Of a stretch of 64,000 bases of DNA, positions 35,523 to 48,188 are shown piece after piece. Source of the stretch: Epiperipatus broadwayi (lineage: Eukaryota > Onychophora > Udeonychophora > Euonychophora > Peripatidae). A program made the translations under genes and the position numbers. The DNA lies in NCBI GenBank assembly GCA_028023455.1, contig JAQFVV010006271.1, forward strand, positions 1,063,795 to 1,127,794, in the 5' to 3' direction. The notes below the pieces were generated by a model, which saw only the letters and a list, made by a program, of their open reading frames with translations, ran no database searches and was not told where the DNA came from. Within the stretch, counting starts at the first letter, position 1, and every line of letters begins with the position of its first letter.

Positions 35523-36698
35523 TTTCTTGCCATTTGTAGTAACTTTAAATGTGCACTAGGGTCCAATTTATTATAAATCGGTCATTCACTATTTGAAAAT
35601 GTCCCACAAATAAAAAAAAAAACCTATGACATTTAAAAAAATGGACTTAAATATATAAGCCCCTAAAATATTTAGAATTGTATTGCATAGAACAGAAAAT
35701 TTTTCACTTTGAGTCATTAACCCATAGATTATGCATTCAGCTAGTATAAATGCAACCAAAATCTTATTATAAACATTTGTGAACATTTATATAATTTTTT
35801 CCTTAGTGTTTTATTAAATTCTTTTAAAATGACAAGTAAAAAATATTAATCTACTAGAAAAAGTGACATTCCTTCAAATATCATGTAAATGATTTGGAAC
35901 AAAAAATAAATATTAGTTACAAGCAGAATGGTGGCAAAAACGTCATCATTCATATTTATATAATACATTTTTTTTTGACTTGCATACATTTCAGTTGACA
36001 TAAAAAAGCTTTCAACAAAACCATCACATGATTTTTCCCAATTTACTCACATGTTTTCATGAACAATCTTCTTCATCTTATTTTAAAGCTAGACATTGTA
36101 AGCACAAGTAATCAATAGAAACCATATAGCATAACTATAATTGTCATATCCTGAAATTATTTTTGGGACTCTTCTTTCATCATCTTTGAATATTAAGTCC
36201 TTAGTGATAAATCCAAAGTCAGAAAATAGTGTAAGAATGTAAATAAAATAATAATGTTTAACGTCCATTAATTACTTAGGCTTTCAGTAGTTGAAGAGTT
36301 ACATATAATAGTGTGGAAAATATATTTAACATGTCAAATCTCTTAACATAATGACTGTATATTTAAGGTTTCAAATTTAAAATTATGAAATACATATTAG
36401 CATAAAAATAATTTGTCACTTCATTAATTTTTATCATTTATTTTATGCATTCATTGTGTTTTTTTAAATATATATTATTTATAATTGACGTTTTAAACAT
36501 TTCTTTAATATTTAAAATATTAAATGTTAATTCAAAATGTATTAAAAGAGTTAAATTATGTTATTATTAGTAATCTTTGATGATCTAAGAGTTATCTGTT
36601 ATAATGATTTTTGCTGTCAACATGGTGTGGGATTTAATATAGATAGTTTACATTTTTTTAAAGTAACGAAATTACTAAGAAATTATACTAGTTTCCAA
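35523..36698. other. Non-coding AT-rich stretch
   Basis: I see no gene, inverted repeat or recognisable TE in this 1.2-kb interval between the LRR gene and the second SINE. All frames are short and of low complexity. Confidence 0.6.
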
Positions 36699-36713
36699 AT
36701 ATGAGGAATCTTT

Positions 36714-36827
36714 TTTCCCCCCATATGTTAAAGCATTGGCCGGAAAGCGAACCCATGACAACAGTCTGTAAGTAACTGCTTGCTTGCAAGGCAGCTGCAC
36801 TGACCTCTCGGCTACCAATGCTTGACT
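36714..36827 (-). repeat. tRNA-derived SINE, copy 2, with 15-bp TSD
   Basis: The minus strand starts AGTCAAGCATTGG, the same opening as copy 1. It has A box GGTAGCCGAGAGGTCAGTGC, an anticodon-like CTGCCTTGCAAG, a longer variable region, B box GGGTTCGCTTTCC and GGCCAATGC closing the acceptor stem. The tail CATATGGGGGGAAAA matches the tail of copy 1 in form. A perfect 15-bp duplication, ATATGAGGAATCTTT, at 36699-36713 and 36828-36842 proves retroposition. Confidence 0.85.
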
Positions 36828-37106
36828 ATATGAGGAATCTTTATATGAAGATTTTCCATAAAAATAAATGCCAATTTGTGTTCATGTCTTCAATTAGCCA
36901 TCAACTATTTGCTATAGTAATCTTTAAAAAAATTAAAATAGTTTTGGAAAAAAAATATTCTCCATAACTTTTAAATGGTGGTTATCAACAATACTTTTCA
37001 CCTTCAAAAGATACAAGTATAAATTAAATTCTCTTCCCCAAAAATATATTGCAAAAGATTTATTATAAACATTAAAAATATATAGCTAAACTAGTCAATT
37101 AATAAT

Positions 37107-37809
37107 AAAAATTACCCCAAATTCACAACTCAACCAGAGTAACCAAGAAAATAAACTCTAAAACACTACTAATGCTTTCACTGCTACAAGCAGACTTTTC
37201 AAGTGTAAAGAACTACAAAATAACATATTTAAACTAAACATTACCCACAATTCCACTTACTTCCCATATACTCTTAATATTAAAAGAACTTTTAAATAAA
37301 TTAATTGCTTCAAAATTACAAATTTTTAATAATAAAGATTCTTTAATTTTTCTTTTTATTTCATTTCTCTCATAGAAGACAACCTTAGCTTCATCAAAAT
37401 TAATAGTGTGGACTATCTTTTTCATGGATATATAAAGCAGAACTAAGATATTTATTTCTAACCCTACTTTTATGTATCTTTATTCTTCCATTTAAGCCCA
37501 AACTACTCTAATCACACTATTAGTTTTAATGAAGCTAAGGTTGTTTTCTTTGAAAAAATGAAATAAAAAGAATTAAAAAATGTTTATTATTAAAAATTTA
37601 TGATTTTGAAGCAATTAATTTATTTAAAAGTTTTTTTAATATTAAGGGTGTATGGGAAATAAGTGGTATTGTGGGTAATATTTAATTTAAATATGTTGTT
37701 ATTTTGCAGTTTTTTACATTTGAGAAGTCTGTATCAGTGAAACCATTGGTAGTGTTTTAGAATTTATTTTCTTGGCTATTCTGATTGAGTTGTGAATTTG
37801 GATAATTTT
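37107..37809. repeat. 0.7-kb palindrome with about 300-bp arms
   Basis: The left arm, 37107-37411, is the reverse complement of the right arm, 37512-37809, at high but imperfect identity. Matching blocks include CAAATTCACAACTCAACCAG with CTGATTGAGTTGTGAATTTG, and AACCTTAGCTTCATCAAAAT with its inverse. The loop is about 100 bases. One frame of the left arm (minus, 37234-37425) is open for 63 codons; the corresponding right-arm frame is broken. It may be a fold-back transposon or a head-to-head duplication of a decayed gene piece. Confidence 0.85.
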
Positions 37810-39344
37810 GAAGATTTGTTATGTAACGAAAAACATTCAGATGTTTTACATTAATAATAGCAATTATAATAAATAGAAAAAATGATTTATATAATTTTGA
37901 TTTAATATTCTTATGCTGTAATCTGTAAAAGAATTTCCGACACAGTGGAAGGCAAAGTCAGTTTTCATGTGCTTGTAAACAATCACAAAAAATACTAATT
38001 CATCATGTAATTAAAAATAAACTGTCATTATATACTAAATAAAAGTGCATTAAATATAAATTGAAAAATAGTGAACATCACTTCAAAAATATTTTATATG
38101 AAACTAATTTCTATTCAATATTTTCATAACCATTTTAAAAATGTAATTTCCATCTGGTAAAAATGTCTGACATCTCTAATATAATCAATAATTGGCAAAA
38201 ATGTTATAATCTACTGCAATCAAATGTACATTATATTTGTTGATATAATTTTTATTTATCATTACATTTACATAAAAAATAATAAATGATTAGACCATTG
38301 ATTTAAAAATAAATATTAAGTGTTATTTAAAAAAAACTTTTATTGGTGAAATAATTCCAAAAACAAAAATATTGTTAATGGAATATAAAATTCACCAAAA
38401 ATAAAATATAAAATGTGCATTATGTTAATTTTTTGTGTGTATGCTTCCTTTAAATTAAATGAATCATAATTCAATAGAATATACCTTTATTCATTGTATT
38501 GTATTCAAAATGGAGACAGTAAAATGTAAAAGTATTATTTTTTAAATAAGAAACTACAGCAATTGAAATGTTTTCATTGGTTAATACTTTTTTTATTAAT
38601 AGTATGCTTAATAAAATATTTATTCATTAATTAAAGATGTTTTTTTCCAATTTTAAGTTTTGCTTTTTTTTAATTAGATTTTTAATAATTGCTATATATT
38701 TAGAATCTGAGAAACAATTTTTTTTTATCATAAAAATTACTATAATTACCATTTTATATAAAATTCTTCATTAACAAAACTGTTTGGGAAATATGGTAAG
38801 CTGTCTAAAGTAAAATTATATAGAATTGTTTTTATTTAACCAACAATATTCAATGTCAGCTAATCATTCAATTAGTGGCCAAAAATTGAAGGTTAAAAAT
38901 CCCAGTTAATTGTGTTTTATTAGAAGGTTTATACATAATGTTAAATATATTTTTTAAATTAATGAAGAATAATTACTAAGCATTTGTGTAATTATTGAAA
39001 GATGATTGTTTAAAAAATGTTTGCTATAAAATCAATTGGTGTAATCTCTTTATCAATGTATTTATTTATTTCTATAGTCATTTATCCACCTGTTCACCCA
39101 TTTATTTATATATTTATTTATTAATATTCAGACATATTCTTGTAATGTATGACTGAGTATTTTAAAATTGCAGAACATGGAATTATTATATACAGACAAT
39201 ATATATGTATACATATGGTAAACATAGTTATATCATACAAAGCTAACAGTCATTCAGAAACCATATAAAAGCCCAGTTACAACATTGTTAAAATAAGCAT
39301 TTATTTTTATAGCATCTGTATACAATTGTAATTACATTCATATA
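37810..39344. other. Non-coding AT-rich stretch
   Basis: I found no gene or clear repeat here; it has short A/T runs and TATT tracts only. The LINE relic to its right stops at about 39345 without a 3' end, so the LINE was cut by deletion or the junction is old. Confidence 0.55.
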
Positions 39345-39352
39345 TCGGCCTT

Positions 39353-39952
39353 TCAAACCAATTGTGCAAACGCTTTGCATAGGAAGTGGAACATTGAAAA
39401 AATATAACAGAATTTTATAGAATGGAAAGAGATAGCATGATCTGGCAAAAAATCTTGGCCACTCATTAGTGGTATGTTTATTCTATGAAGCCAACATTGC
39501 GTAAATTCCTGATATTTTAAATTAAAATCTCCAATTAGCATGGTTGGATTTGAAGTTGTAGCTAACCTTGAATTAATGTTTGCAATTATGGTATCTATTT
39601 TTTTTTATCATGTAAAGGCATATATACAAAAAAACAGATTTATGCTTTTTTGATTGTAGGTTCCAATTAATAAGTTCATGTCAATGTGAATTATTTTGAA
39701 AGTTGTGAATGAGAAATTTCTAGCAATTATGAGTCCCATGCCAGCTGAGGGAGGGGAAGAGTCTCTGGAGCATGCACAGAAACCTTCCATATTGAAATGC
39801 TTGGTTGGGTCAGTTTGTGATCCAGCATAAATTTTTGTCTCAATCATATCAAACAAGTGTGATTGCATATCCTTGATCCAGTGTTTTAACTAATTAATAT
39901 TTGAGGTTTAGTTCAAACCCCTGACATTGATTGCCACAATTTTTACTTTCAT
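39353..39952 (-). pseudogene. LINE copy A, ORF2 start and endonuclease fragment
   Basis: ORF2 opens at 39952 with MKVKIVAINVRGLN, the usual first strand of an APE-type endonuclease. It continues in other frames with MIETKIYAGSQTDP, then SSPPSAGMGLIIARNFSF, then LIGDFN near 39520-39540, the catalytic GDFN block. Frames are broken by stops and shifts, and no RT follows to the left, so the copy is 3'-truncated. Matching blocks in copies B and C confirm the family. Confidence 0.75.
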
Positions 39953-39983
39953 TATATGTTGTTTTTTGGTTGAGATTTAAATG

Positions 39984-40217
39984 TTAGGGTTGATCTGGTG
40001 TTTCTTCCCATTCAGTCTCACATTCCATTTCCAGATCTTCATCTGTTTCCACTGTAGTTGTAGTGTTGTGATCAGGAAGGCTGTGGTTGGATTCTGTTAT
40101 TTTGATTTTTTTGGGCTCTCTGTTTTTTGTTGGCAGGTGGCCTGGTCTTCTCATTTGTTCTGTGTTAGCTTTGGTGATTTGAGGCATATTTGGGGTGATA
40201 GCTTCCATAATTTCCAT
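39984..40217 (-). pseudogene. LINE copy A, end of ORF1
   Basis: This 77-codon piece is hydrophilic, with a basic stretch (KNREPKKIKI) and an acidic C-terminus (DEDLEMECETEWEE). Its stop lies about 30 bases before the ORF2 start. It is separated from the rest of ORF1 (42479-43738) by an inserted 2.2-kb block. Confidence 0.6.
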
Positions 40218-40256
40218 TGTTGTGTTATTGTTAATACTGGGTGTGTATATATATAT

Positions 40257-42478
40257 TGTACCGGTCAGATGATGTATGTTAGTTTAACCCAGTTCGAATA
40301 CTAGATGAAAGTACCTCGAGGCCACCCATACGTGAGATATTAAATCAAAAATACTATGACCTTTGCCCTATTCGACTATTCTCAAGTCTAATTACAAACC
40401 AACAACATTATCTGAGACATGCATAAATTATTTTCTTACCCGGCCCAAAGCTTAGCATCAGGGAGAGACATGGACGAGAACACTTACAGGACTAACTAAG
40501 TTAAATGTGCATAAAAACATATAATATGAAATAAGTGTTTGTGTATGCCTGGATCATTTGATAAGTAAAATAAAAGATTAAGCTAATGAGAAATTGAAAT
40601 AAAATTAGAAAACTTAAGCTTTTAGATTAAATAACATATTTTAATAAAACATAACTTTTAAATATTTGAAAGTTTTAATGTTAAATATTTGTAAGGTTGT
40701 AATTACCTCCACTATTCCCCAGTTGATTATATAATAAATAAGTTGACAATAAGGCGGAGTAATGACATAAAATTTTGCAGTCTAAGTCTATTTCTTCCCA
40801 ACTTCAATAAAATTATTAACTCGAATCCCCTCGATAAAGCACAATTAAAATAAATCTTTCACAAAGCATTTTCTAGTTGCTTTGTGCTTAAAAACAATTT
40901 TCAAATATTTAAGACATGTATAACTAACTAAGATATAAGTATGAGGCTAAAGGCAGACAAAAAGAGGCATTATCAAGGAGATCAAGTTGGCAAACAAAGG
41001 AAACTTACTAGTATTTAATTTACAGACATAATTTGAATTGGAAAGATTTTTTTAAAATGAAATTTAACTTTTAACTGACACCACAATGGAATAAGAAACA
41101 TTTTAACAATGAGGAATAGCAAAGGAAAAAAAATGTTAAATATAAATTGATGATCACACAAAAATTAAATATACATCTAATATTAGTATAATAGAAAACA
41201 GTTACATTATATATATATATATATATCATTAAATGAAACAGTTAAAAAAGGTATTTATCAAAAGGTAAAGTAATAAATAGTTCATGAGGAGACATACGGT
41301 TACCCATCAGGCTTTCTTGGTCCAGTTCCCTCGACATTTGTGGCTTGATACATCCATAGAGACATTTGTCTGGACAAATGAATTTGAAGTAGGCAGCATT
41401 TTAAGACTAAAGGCACACACACAGCTGACAGTTCACATTTATAGATGGTTGGGCACATTAGGTATTTTGATGGACATAGGACCCTGGTGGTAGGCAAAGC
41501 TGTGGCGCCTAACCACCAAACATGATCGCATCCATCAAACTAGTATAACTTTTAGCATGTTGCATGTTGAAACTTTGAATAGAAATTTTTCTGCAAAACT
41601 AGGATCACTTTAAAGCACTGACTGACGAATCTTCATGCACAAAATCAGAATGATTGTGAGGACAAAATTTGAATAAGTTCAGGAACAAAATATGAATCAG
41701 TTGAATAGCAAAATCTGCCTAATTCAGGAACAATATTTAACTGCTTTTATAAGTAAGATTTCTTCTCAAAGCAAAGCACAGGATCTCCATGAATCAGCAA
41801 AACAATCAGAGAAAGACTAAGTCTTTTGTTCTCCTCTCCTTTTTATACCTTTCTAAGAGCTACCCTTCTATTGTTTTCCGTATGATTTTAGATTTTGATA
41901 AGCCCCCCCACATTCCTTTGTTTTGAAGTAAGTTTTTCCTAAAAATAAACTTTCAATTTCTTTTTATCAAATTGTGCATTTATAGTTTAAATTTTATTTA
42001 ATTAAAAGGCCATCTTTAATTGCCTTGAATGGACTAACTAATTAAACATACCATTCCTTTAGAAATGTTGGCGGGCTTATCTTAAAATAAAATCATACGC
42101 CATTTTAACAAAATTTAAACGACAAAATTAAAAGAAAAATATCGTATTTCTTTTTAATAAAATAATCTTTTAGTTCAACAGAATTTTGCATTAAATCATA
42201 TATATATATACGCTTGACGTTTATATATGTTTGATTAATAAGTTTTACAAGTAAATTTCAATAGCACTTTAATCTTAACGGAATTTATTTTAAAAGAAAA
42301 TATTTTAATGCAAATACAAATTTCAATACTGTTAAGTAAGCAAAATAAATGTATTAATTTTAGCTTTAATACAAAACCCTGCTGATACTGGACTATAAAC
42401 TTAATTCAGGTCTACAATATTAATTAAGTTTATAGAAGGCTGTGAAGCATGGATTGGACTTCCGGATCCATTTCTTCA
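40257..42478. mobile_element. Candidate solo LTR inserted in LINE ORF1
   Basis: The 2222-bp block begins TGTACCGGTCAG right after a TA tract and ends CATTTCTTCA right before another AT tract, so it has TG...CA ends in AT flanks. It interrupts LINE ORF1 and differs from it in composition, with more CpG and CCGG/CTCGAG sites. It has no long coding frame, PBS or RT. A solo LTR of a long-LTR family fits best; an unrelated insertion is possible. The AT flanks make the duplication length impossible to fix. Confidence 0.55.
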
Positions 42479-43738
42479 ATATATATATATATGATCACTA
42501 TTACTGTGTAAGTTTATTGGTTTTTTTATTATCTCTTTTTCATCAATATCTTTTGTAGGCTGAGTTAGATTGTGCACTGTTTTTTTCCATTGCAGCCTCT
42601 TGAGGCTGTTGACTTTCTGTTTTTTTATTAGTGGGGTTTGAATTCTATTGGTTGGTTTTGTTGATAAATCCAGAATTTCAGGTGTTGGCAAAGTGTGTGT
42701 GTAGTTTTTTTTATTATTCAATTGCTGCTGAGCTGTGGGTTTTTTTTATTAATTCTTTCTTGTTTATTAGTTGGTTTTGTTAACTGTTTTGTATTTTTTG
42801 ATTCCTGTTGGTGAGCTTCTCTTGGTTGATCTTCAGTGTTCAGTTGGTTTTTCTGGTTCTTTTTAGTGTTGCAATAGTTTGCTAAGCGTCCACCTTCACT
42901 GCCCTCAAAGCATCTCAACCTTAATCCTTATATATGAATGGTCGGTATTGCATTTTGGTCAACTATTTGTGTGGGGATATCTTCCGGGTTTACACTGTCA
43001 TTCAGCTTTATTTTTAAATAATAATTGTTGTTGAAAACCGGGATGGTGGTGTCAGATAAGTAGATTTGTTTTATATAAATAGCTTTGCTAAATGACTGAA
43101 TTAATTTTTGAAAATCTTGTATGGTATATCTGAAATAAGCGTTTTTAATTATTCCATTACAATAGTTTTGTGAGCTTTGATCCACTATTATTAGCACATA
43201 ACTTCCTAAAGTTTTCACTTGTGTTTAAATTCTTGCATGTTAATGTTCATCGAAAAATTGAATTGCAATGTATTGCGAGTTTGGATCCTCTCCAGTACTA
43301 GAGATGGTATCCCACATTGCTGTTGCTGTCAGCTCTTCATAAAGAAGCTCTCTGGGGAATTTATAAAGTATTAAAATCCTATCAGTGACTGCTATCACCA
43401 GTGATCTCGGTGAAATATTTTTTTGGAAAGTGGTGAATAGTTTTTTAGGGATGGTGCTGTTGAAACTAACATTTATTTCTTGCAGTTCATCTTGATTTCA
43501 TATCATTGGGGAGGTCTCTCCATTATTGTTGTCTATTAGGTTTAAATTATTTATGTCAGCTTGATTTACTTTCCTAAATCTTGCTGTCTGTGGTAATGCT
43601 GGACTTCTTTCAATGCTGTGGTGGCTGCTAGTTTATTTTTGTTACGTTCATCTAAGTTTTTGCATTAGTCACAGTTTCCATTTTGTCGCCATTTATTTTG
43701 GTGCAATTTATATCATTCTCTTCTTGATGTGACGCCAT
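42479..43738 (-). pseudogene. LINE copy A, ORF1 N-terminal part
   Basis: The start codon at 43738 opens MASHQEENDINCTK. Frameshifted pieces follow: QEINVSFNSTIPKKLFTTF, then SYVLIIVDQSSQNYCNG, then KNAYFRYTIQDFQKLIQSF, and at about 42918 RCFEGSEGGRLANYC. The last looks like a CCHC zinc knuckle that lost its second Cys and its His. A long basic, Lys/Thr/Asn/Gln-rich tail follows (42476-42900). An ORF1 of this kind binds the element RNA. The homologous AYFRY block occurs at 63.6 kb in copy C. Confidence 0.7.
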
Positions 43739-43950
43739 ACTTGCTTATAATGTTCAAATTTATTTTTGGTTATGAATGACCACATTAATTATTTTTTGCT
43801 AGAAAACAACAGTTCAGTAATCTGCCATCACTGTCTTTATCTATCACAGTTATATATCACAGTTTTGAAGTATGAAAATGATTAGAATATGGAAAAAAAG
43901 GTTATTAATAAGACCTTCATTCATGATGACTTAGGCATACATGCGCATGC

Positions 43951-46913
43951 ACTATTATTATTATTATTATGATGATGATGTTGCAAAAATTTTATTTAAC
44001 AAAGTAAAAAAGATTACATTATTTCTTTTGTCTATATATTATTAGTGATTGTTAGGAATACAAATAATGAAAGCTAGAAAATGTTCACAATTGGATGAGC
44101 TGATATCACCTGAAGTATTGTAAAGGGGTGAATGGTATCTTTTTTATTTAAGATTTATTAATCTTTAGTGATTCTTTTCTTATAGGCTTGAAAGTAACTA
44201 CAACTGAGACCAGGCATCATTGAAAGTTTTTTAGTTTGTTATTCCTTTGCTCTTTGGCATATACTATCCACTTTAGTTTTGAATGTTTTAGGGTGCTTTC
44301 TTGGGTTATTGTTATATATAAATTTAGACTTTGTACACCAAATAGCATAGGGAACATTTTAGCAAAGACATCTATTTTAAATAAATCAAATAGACAATTT
44401 ATAATTATTTTTTATTTTTGAAGAATATGTATATTATAGGGAAAATGTTATTAAGTCCTTGACATGAAAAAAAAGGGGGGCGCATAAATAATCTACATTT
44501 TGACAGCTTACTTTATACTTTAGGAAGTGTTGTGTGGGTAGTAAGGTGAAGTTAATTTTACCTAAAAAATCAAAAATATTTTGGTTGAAGTGACCAGAAT
44601 TTGGATTTATGGCAAAGTTGTTTGTTGGTGATGCTGAAAACAGTTTTGTCATCATCTTGTATAGGATGCAAAAGTGAATGAATTTCCCAGTATTTGAATT
44701 TATTTTGAGGTGGTTTAACCACCAAACTCTTTAAACCAATAAACATCATATGAAGGCAATAACGAAGTTAATAATGGCTTCAGGTATCCTTGAATAGATT
44801 ATTTATCTGTGGACTGATTTTACAGGCTGTTTATAGATATGAGAATTTTTTTGCATATGCAGAAATTATTATTTTGTTTTTTTAAATTCTGAATGTGTGA
44901 ATTAAATAAAGCTCTAGACCATTTTGTGAGAATTAATTTTTGAAAAATATGAATATAGAGATTACTTTTTTCCCAACAAGAGTTTTTGCAAAGTGGGTCT
45001 ATTTGATTAGAAAAAAACTTTAGGGTAAACTATAGTTGGAGTATAGTATGTGATTTTTGTTAGGATCAGCTTGTTAAAAAGTGATATCTTAGTATAAAAT
45101 GATAGGTAATCTTTTGTTAAAGAATTGAATATCATTTCTATTTTATTTTTAAATCTATTTTGTATAAGTGACCACATAGGTGACTGATGCAGGTAGAAAT
45201 GGAATCCAAGGAATAAGTTAAGTTTACCTTTAAAATGTTTTGTTATACTACTGCTGGGATAAATGTGTCAGACATAAGATTTTTCCATGTTAAATGTTAT
45301 CTTATATTTGTTTGTATAGCCTAAAAGAATATTTAGAAGTTTGGGAATGTGTTTTTTAGATGATAAAAAAAATTGAGATTATCCATGAAAGCTATACTTG
45401 AGATGTTGGTATTTAGGCAGGATACTTAATTCCAAGTATTTCATTTTCTATGATGTTAATTAAGGAGTTAATAGGATCTTTGTGGGATGGATTGATGATT
45501 TATAATTGGGAGGTGAGATTTTGTCATTTAGATTAATGTACATTTCATGGTTTAATAATAGGTTAGCAATGAGATATAAGTAAGACTTTCATTTTTTATT
45601 TTGTTCTAGAATATTAAGAAGAGCATTTATTGATATTATGTCAGAGGCTACTTCTGTGTCTAGCTGAATAACAATTGGACTGTATTTTTTGTGTTTTTTA
45701 CTGTTTCTATAATTGTTTCGAATATAAATGCAACCTGTCCAGTTGATGATTCTTTTTATTTTGCAAATTGCATTTTTGATGATTATGATATAATATAGGG
45801 CTCTATTTTGTCTTTGATTATTGATTCTATTATTTTGATGCCAAGGGAAGACATCAAGATTGTGGAAACCATTTCTTTTTTTTTTTCATAAATGGCAGAA
45901 GAGAAATTTGATTGAATCCTGATATTCTATATAGAGCTTTAGATAGAAAATTTGTGGGCATATATTAAGCTGTAAATTTATTAATATGTGCTTATATAAA
46001 CATAGGGATCCCACCCATTCCAGAATAGCATGAAACTGGTATTGACTCTATTTTTTGTATAAAATCATTAGAAATAAATTGAATTTCTTGTGGTATGCCA
46101 TATAAAAGTTGTGATAGATTGACAGGAGGATTTTTTTTGACTTTAAAATGTATGAATATTTGCTCTAGCATGAAATCTCCACAAATTGTTTCTGATTGTA
46201 TTTTAAAGGCAGATGGTTCTTGGACTGAAGGGGGGAGTGACCTATTGCCTATCTAATATAATTTTGGTTAAAATGGGTGGTATGTTTAAGTATACTGTTC
46301 TTTTTTGTTGCTATGTATTCTTTAAATTATTCTGAAGTAGATTTGTATGTTTTTTATGCTACAAGTCTGGGACAATCATGGTTTGATTATGATGGTTAGA
46401 ATAATTTTTTTTATAAGTGTCATTCATAAGAATTAGAAGTTTTGATGAAAATGGTGTGATTCTGATGTTATCTGTATCTTTTACTTTGTGCAAATAAATA
46501 TAATTCTGAGAAATTCAATAGTGCTTGATAGAAGAATTCTGATGGTTCTTCCAGTAATGATTATTGATCTGACACTGAAATTAAAATCTAAAGATACAAT
46601 GATAGCTGCATGATCAGTCAGAGGGGAGTTTTTTTTAAAAAAATGTTCATTATCTTGTGTTTGATGAATAGAATACCAGGTCTATTAGCAATGAAAATCT
46701 ACCATTATTAAATGATACAGATATTTCTGGAAGAAATCCCTTTCCTCTCATCATGGTGAATGAAAAAAGATGAATCCATTTCTATGATATGTTGAAATCT
46801 CCTATGAGTAAGAATGTAGGGTGTTCACAAATTAGGGGGCATGGAAAGGTGTATACAATTTCTATGTTTAGTATTAATGCTTTGTGGTGAAAGGTGATAA
46901 TTAGGATATGTGT

Positions 46914-46914
<1 letters not shown>
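43951..46914 (-). pseudogene. LINE copy B, ORF2 endonuclease end, RT and 3' tail
   Basis: On the minus strand the piece begins with the endonuclease block CEHPTFLLIGDFN (about 46785-46830). It passes through RT motif A as VIQLDTEVASDIISIN (about 45630-45680, with the second Asp context decayed), and an RT-like YLYLIANLLL segment. It ends with a C-terminal region (44434-44655) and a 3' microsatellite tail, (ATA)/(CAT) repeats, at 43952-43980. Stops are frequent. The upstream half of the same copy lies at 56083-57780; the intervening 9 kb is inserted DNA. Confidence 0.7.

Positions 46915-46992
<78 letters not shown>
46915..46992. repeat. (TA)n microsatellite
   Basis: About 38 TA repeats lie at the break in LINE copy B and run directly into the palindromic element at 46993. 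Confidence 0.95.
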
Positions 46993-46998
<6 letters not shown>

Positions 46999-47248
46999 AT
47001 ATTTGTAAATACAGTAACTAAATAATTAAAATTATCTATCCACTTAGGAGCACTATTGATTATCCCAATAATCTTTGTCAACTAAAGCCTTGAAGGGCTA
47101 ACTTTCTCACAGTTCCATGATCACAGAATTGTGGAAAGTTAGCCTTTCAAGGCTTTAGTTGATGAAGATTTCTGGGATAATCAAAAGCACTCCCAAGTGG
47201 ATAAAAAAATTTTAATTATTTAGTTACTGTATTTATAAATATTCAGTT
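46993..47248. mobile_element. Palindromic MITE, 256 bp
   Basis: Arms of about 115 bp are nearly perfect inverted copies: AACTGAATATTTGTAAATAC at the left and GTATTTATAAATATTCAGTT at the right, with ACTAAAGCCTTGAAGGGCTA matched by TAGCCTTTCAAGGCTTTAGT around a loop of about 28 bases. TA-rich sequence flanks both ends, compatible with TA-targeting insertion. It has no coding capacity. Confidence 0.85.
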
Positions 47249-47313
47249 ATATAATTATGTATATTGCTTTAAAAATACAGACATTGAATAATAATAGTAT
47301 TACAAATATATAT

Positions 47314-47935
47314 TGTACCAGACCCTACTTCATAGCAGAATTACACTTCTAATCTTGTACTGAGCATGAAGTGACCGAGATTGAACAGGGTAAGAAATGG
47401 ATACCAATTTAACCGATTGTCTGTCCTAAAACATATTGGTACTTCCAGCTAAACTGATAGAAAGAGTGAATTGACAGGACTCTGCCAATTAAAAACCCCT
47501 TTAGTTAATATCTTTATCGAATGCCCGAATGTTTAGAACCTATGTTAAGTACACATCTTTGAAAAATATTTACTAATAGCTTTTGCATGCCAATCCTAGA
47601 AAAAAACAAAAATGAATTTTTCCTCCTACTAGAAGGATGTGCACTACCATATGTTCCGCGGAGCATAAGAATAAGATTTAACACCCCAGTAGAGCAATAT
47701 CCCATGTGACCGGCTCAGTCTGTTCTACATCTAGGGTCTTCAATGGGTAAGTTAAATGGTTACTATAGGTATGTGATTGATAAGAAAAGTACATTTTATC
47801 AAATAAATAATACGAAAACAAAACCAATTTAAAATTATGATTAAATATTTCTTTAATACCAGATACCCACCACCATTTCATACTTATAATTATATAATAA
47901 TAATAAAAAAACAATTAATTATCATCACAAACCCA
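47314..47935. mobile_element. Possible small solo LTR
   Basis: A 622-bp block opens TGTACCAGACCC after ...AATATATAT and could close ...AACCCA before TATATATAT, with TG...CA ends and AT flanks. It is more CpG-rich than its surroundings (CCGCGG at about 47656). No internal region, PBS or homologous partner is visible. The right boundary is a guess. Confidence 0.35.
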
Positions 47936-48188
47936 TATATATATTTAATGCATTAAAATAGATAAAAAATAAATACAGTTTTAACTAAATAATAATAATA
48001 ATAAATCCCTAAAGCTATTTACAATGTTTCATAATGAATGGAAGTGGTCTGAGCTTTTTACCTTGCATAAATAAGTTATATTTTATGTGATTTGAAATGT
48101 GCTTCTCAGATAAAAGATTTTTGGTTATACAGGCATACACTTCTACTCAGGACTTTAAAACCTTTTTTATTTATAGCAAATATAATGA
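47936..48188. other. Unassigned sequence between two insertions
   Basis: AT-rich, with an (AAT)n tract near 47990. Its relation to the adjoining LTR is unclear; part of it may belong to the Gypsy LTR if that LTR is longer than I could align. Confidence 0.4.

Noticed and set aside
39981-40304. 107-codon plus-strand frame
   Set aside because: It is antisense to the end of LINE ORF1; its Cys/Phe-rich translation is the complement of the Glu/Lys-rich ORF1 tail.
46782-47081. Minus-strand frame with a long Tyr-Ile repeat
   Set aside because: The repeat is only the translated TA microsatellite. The real content is the LINE endonuclease piece at its end.
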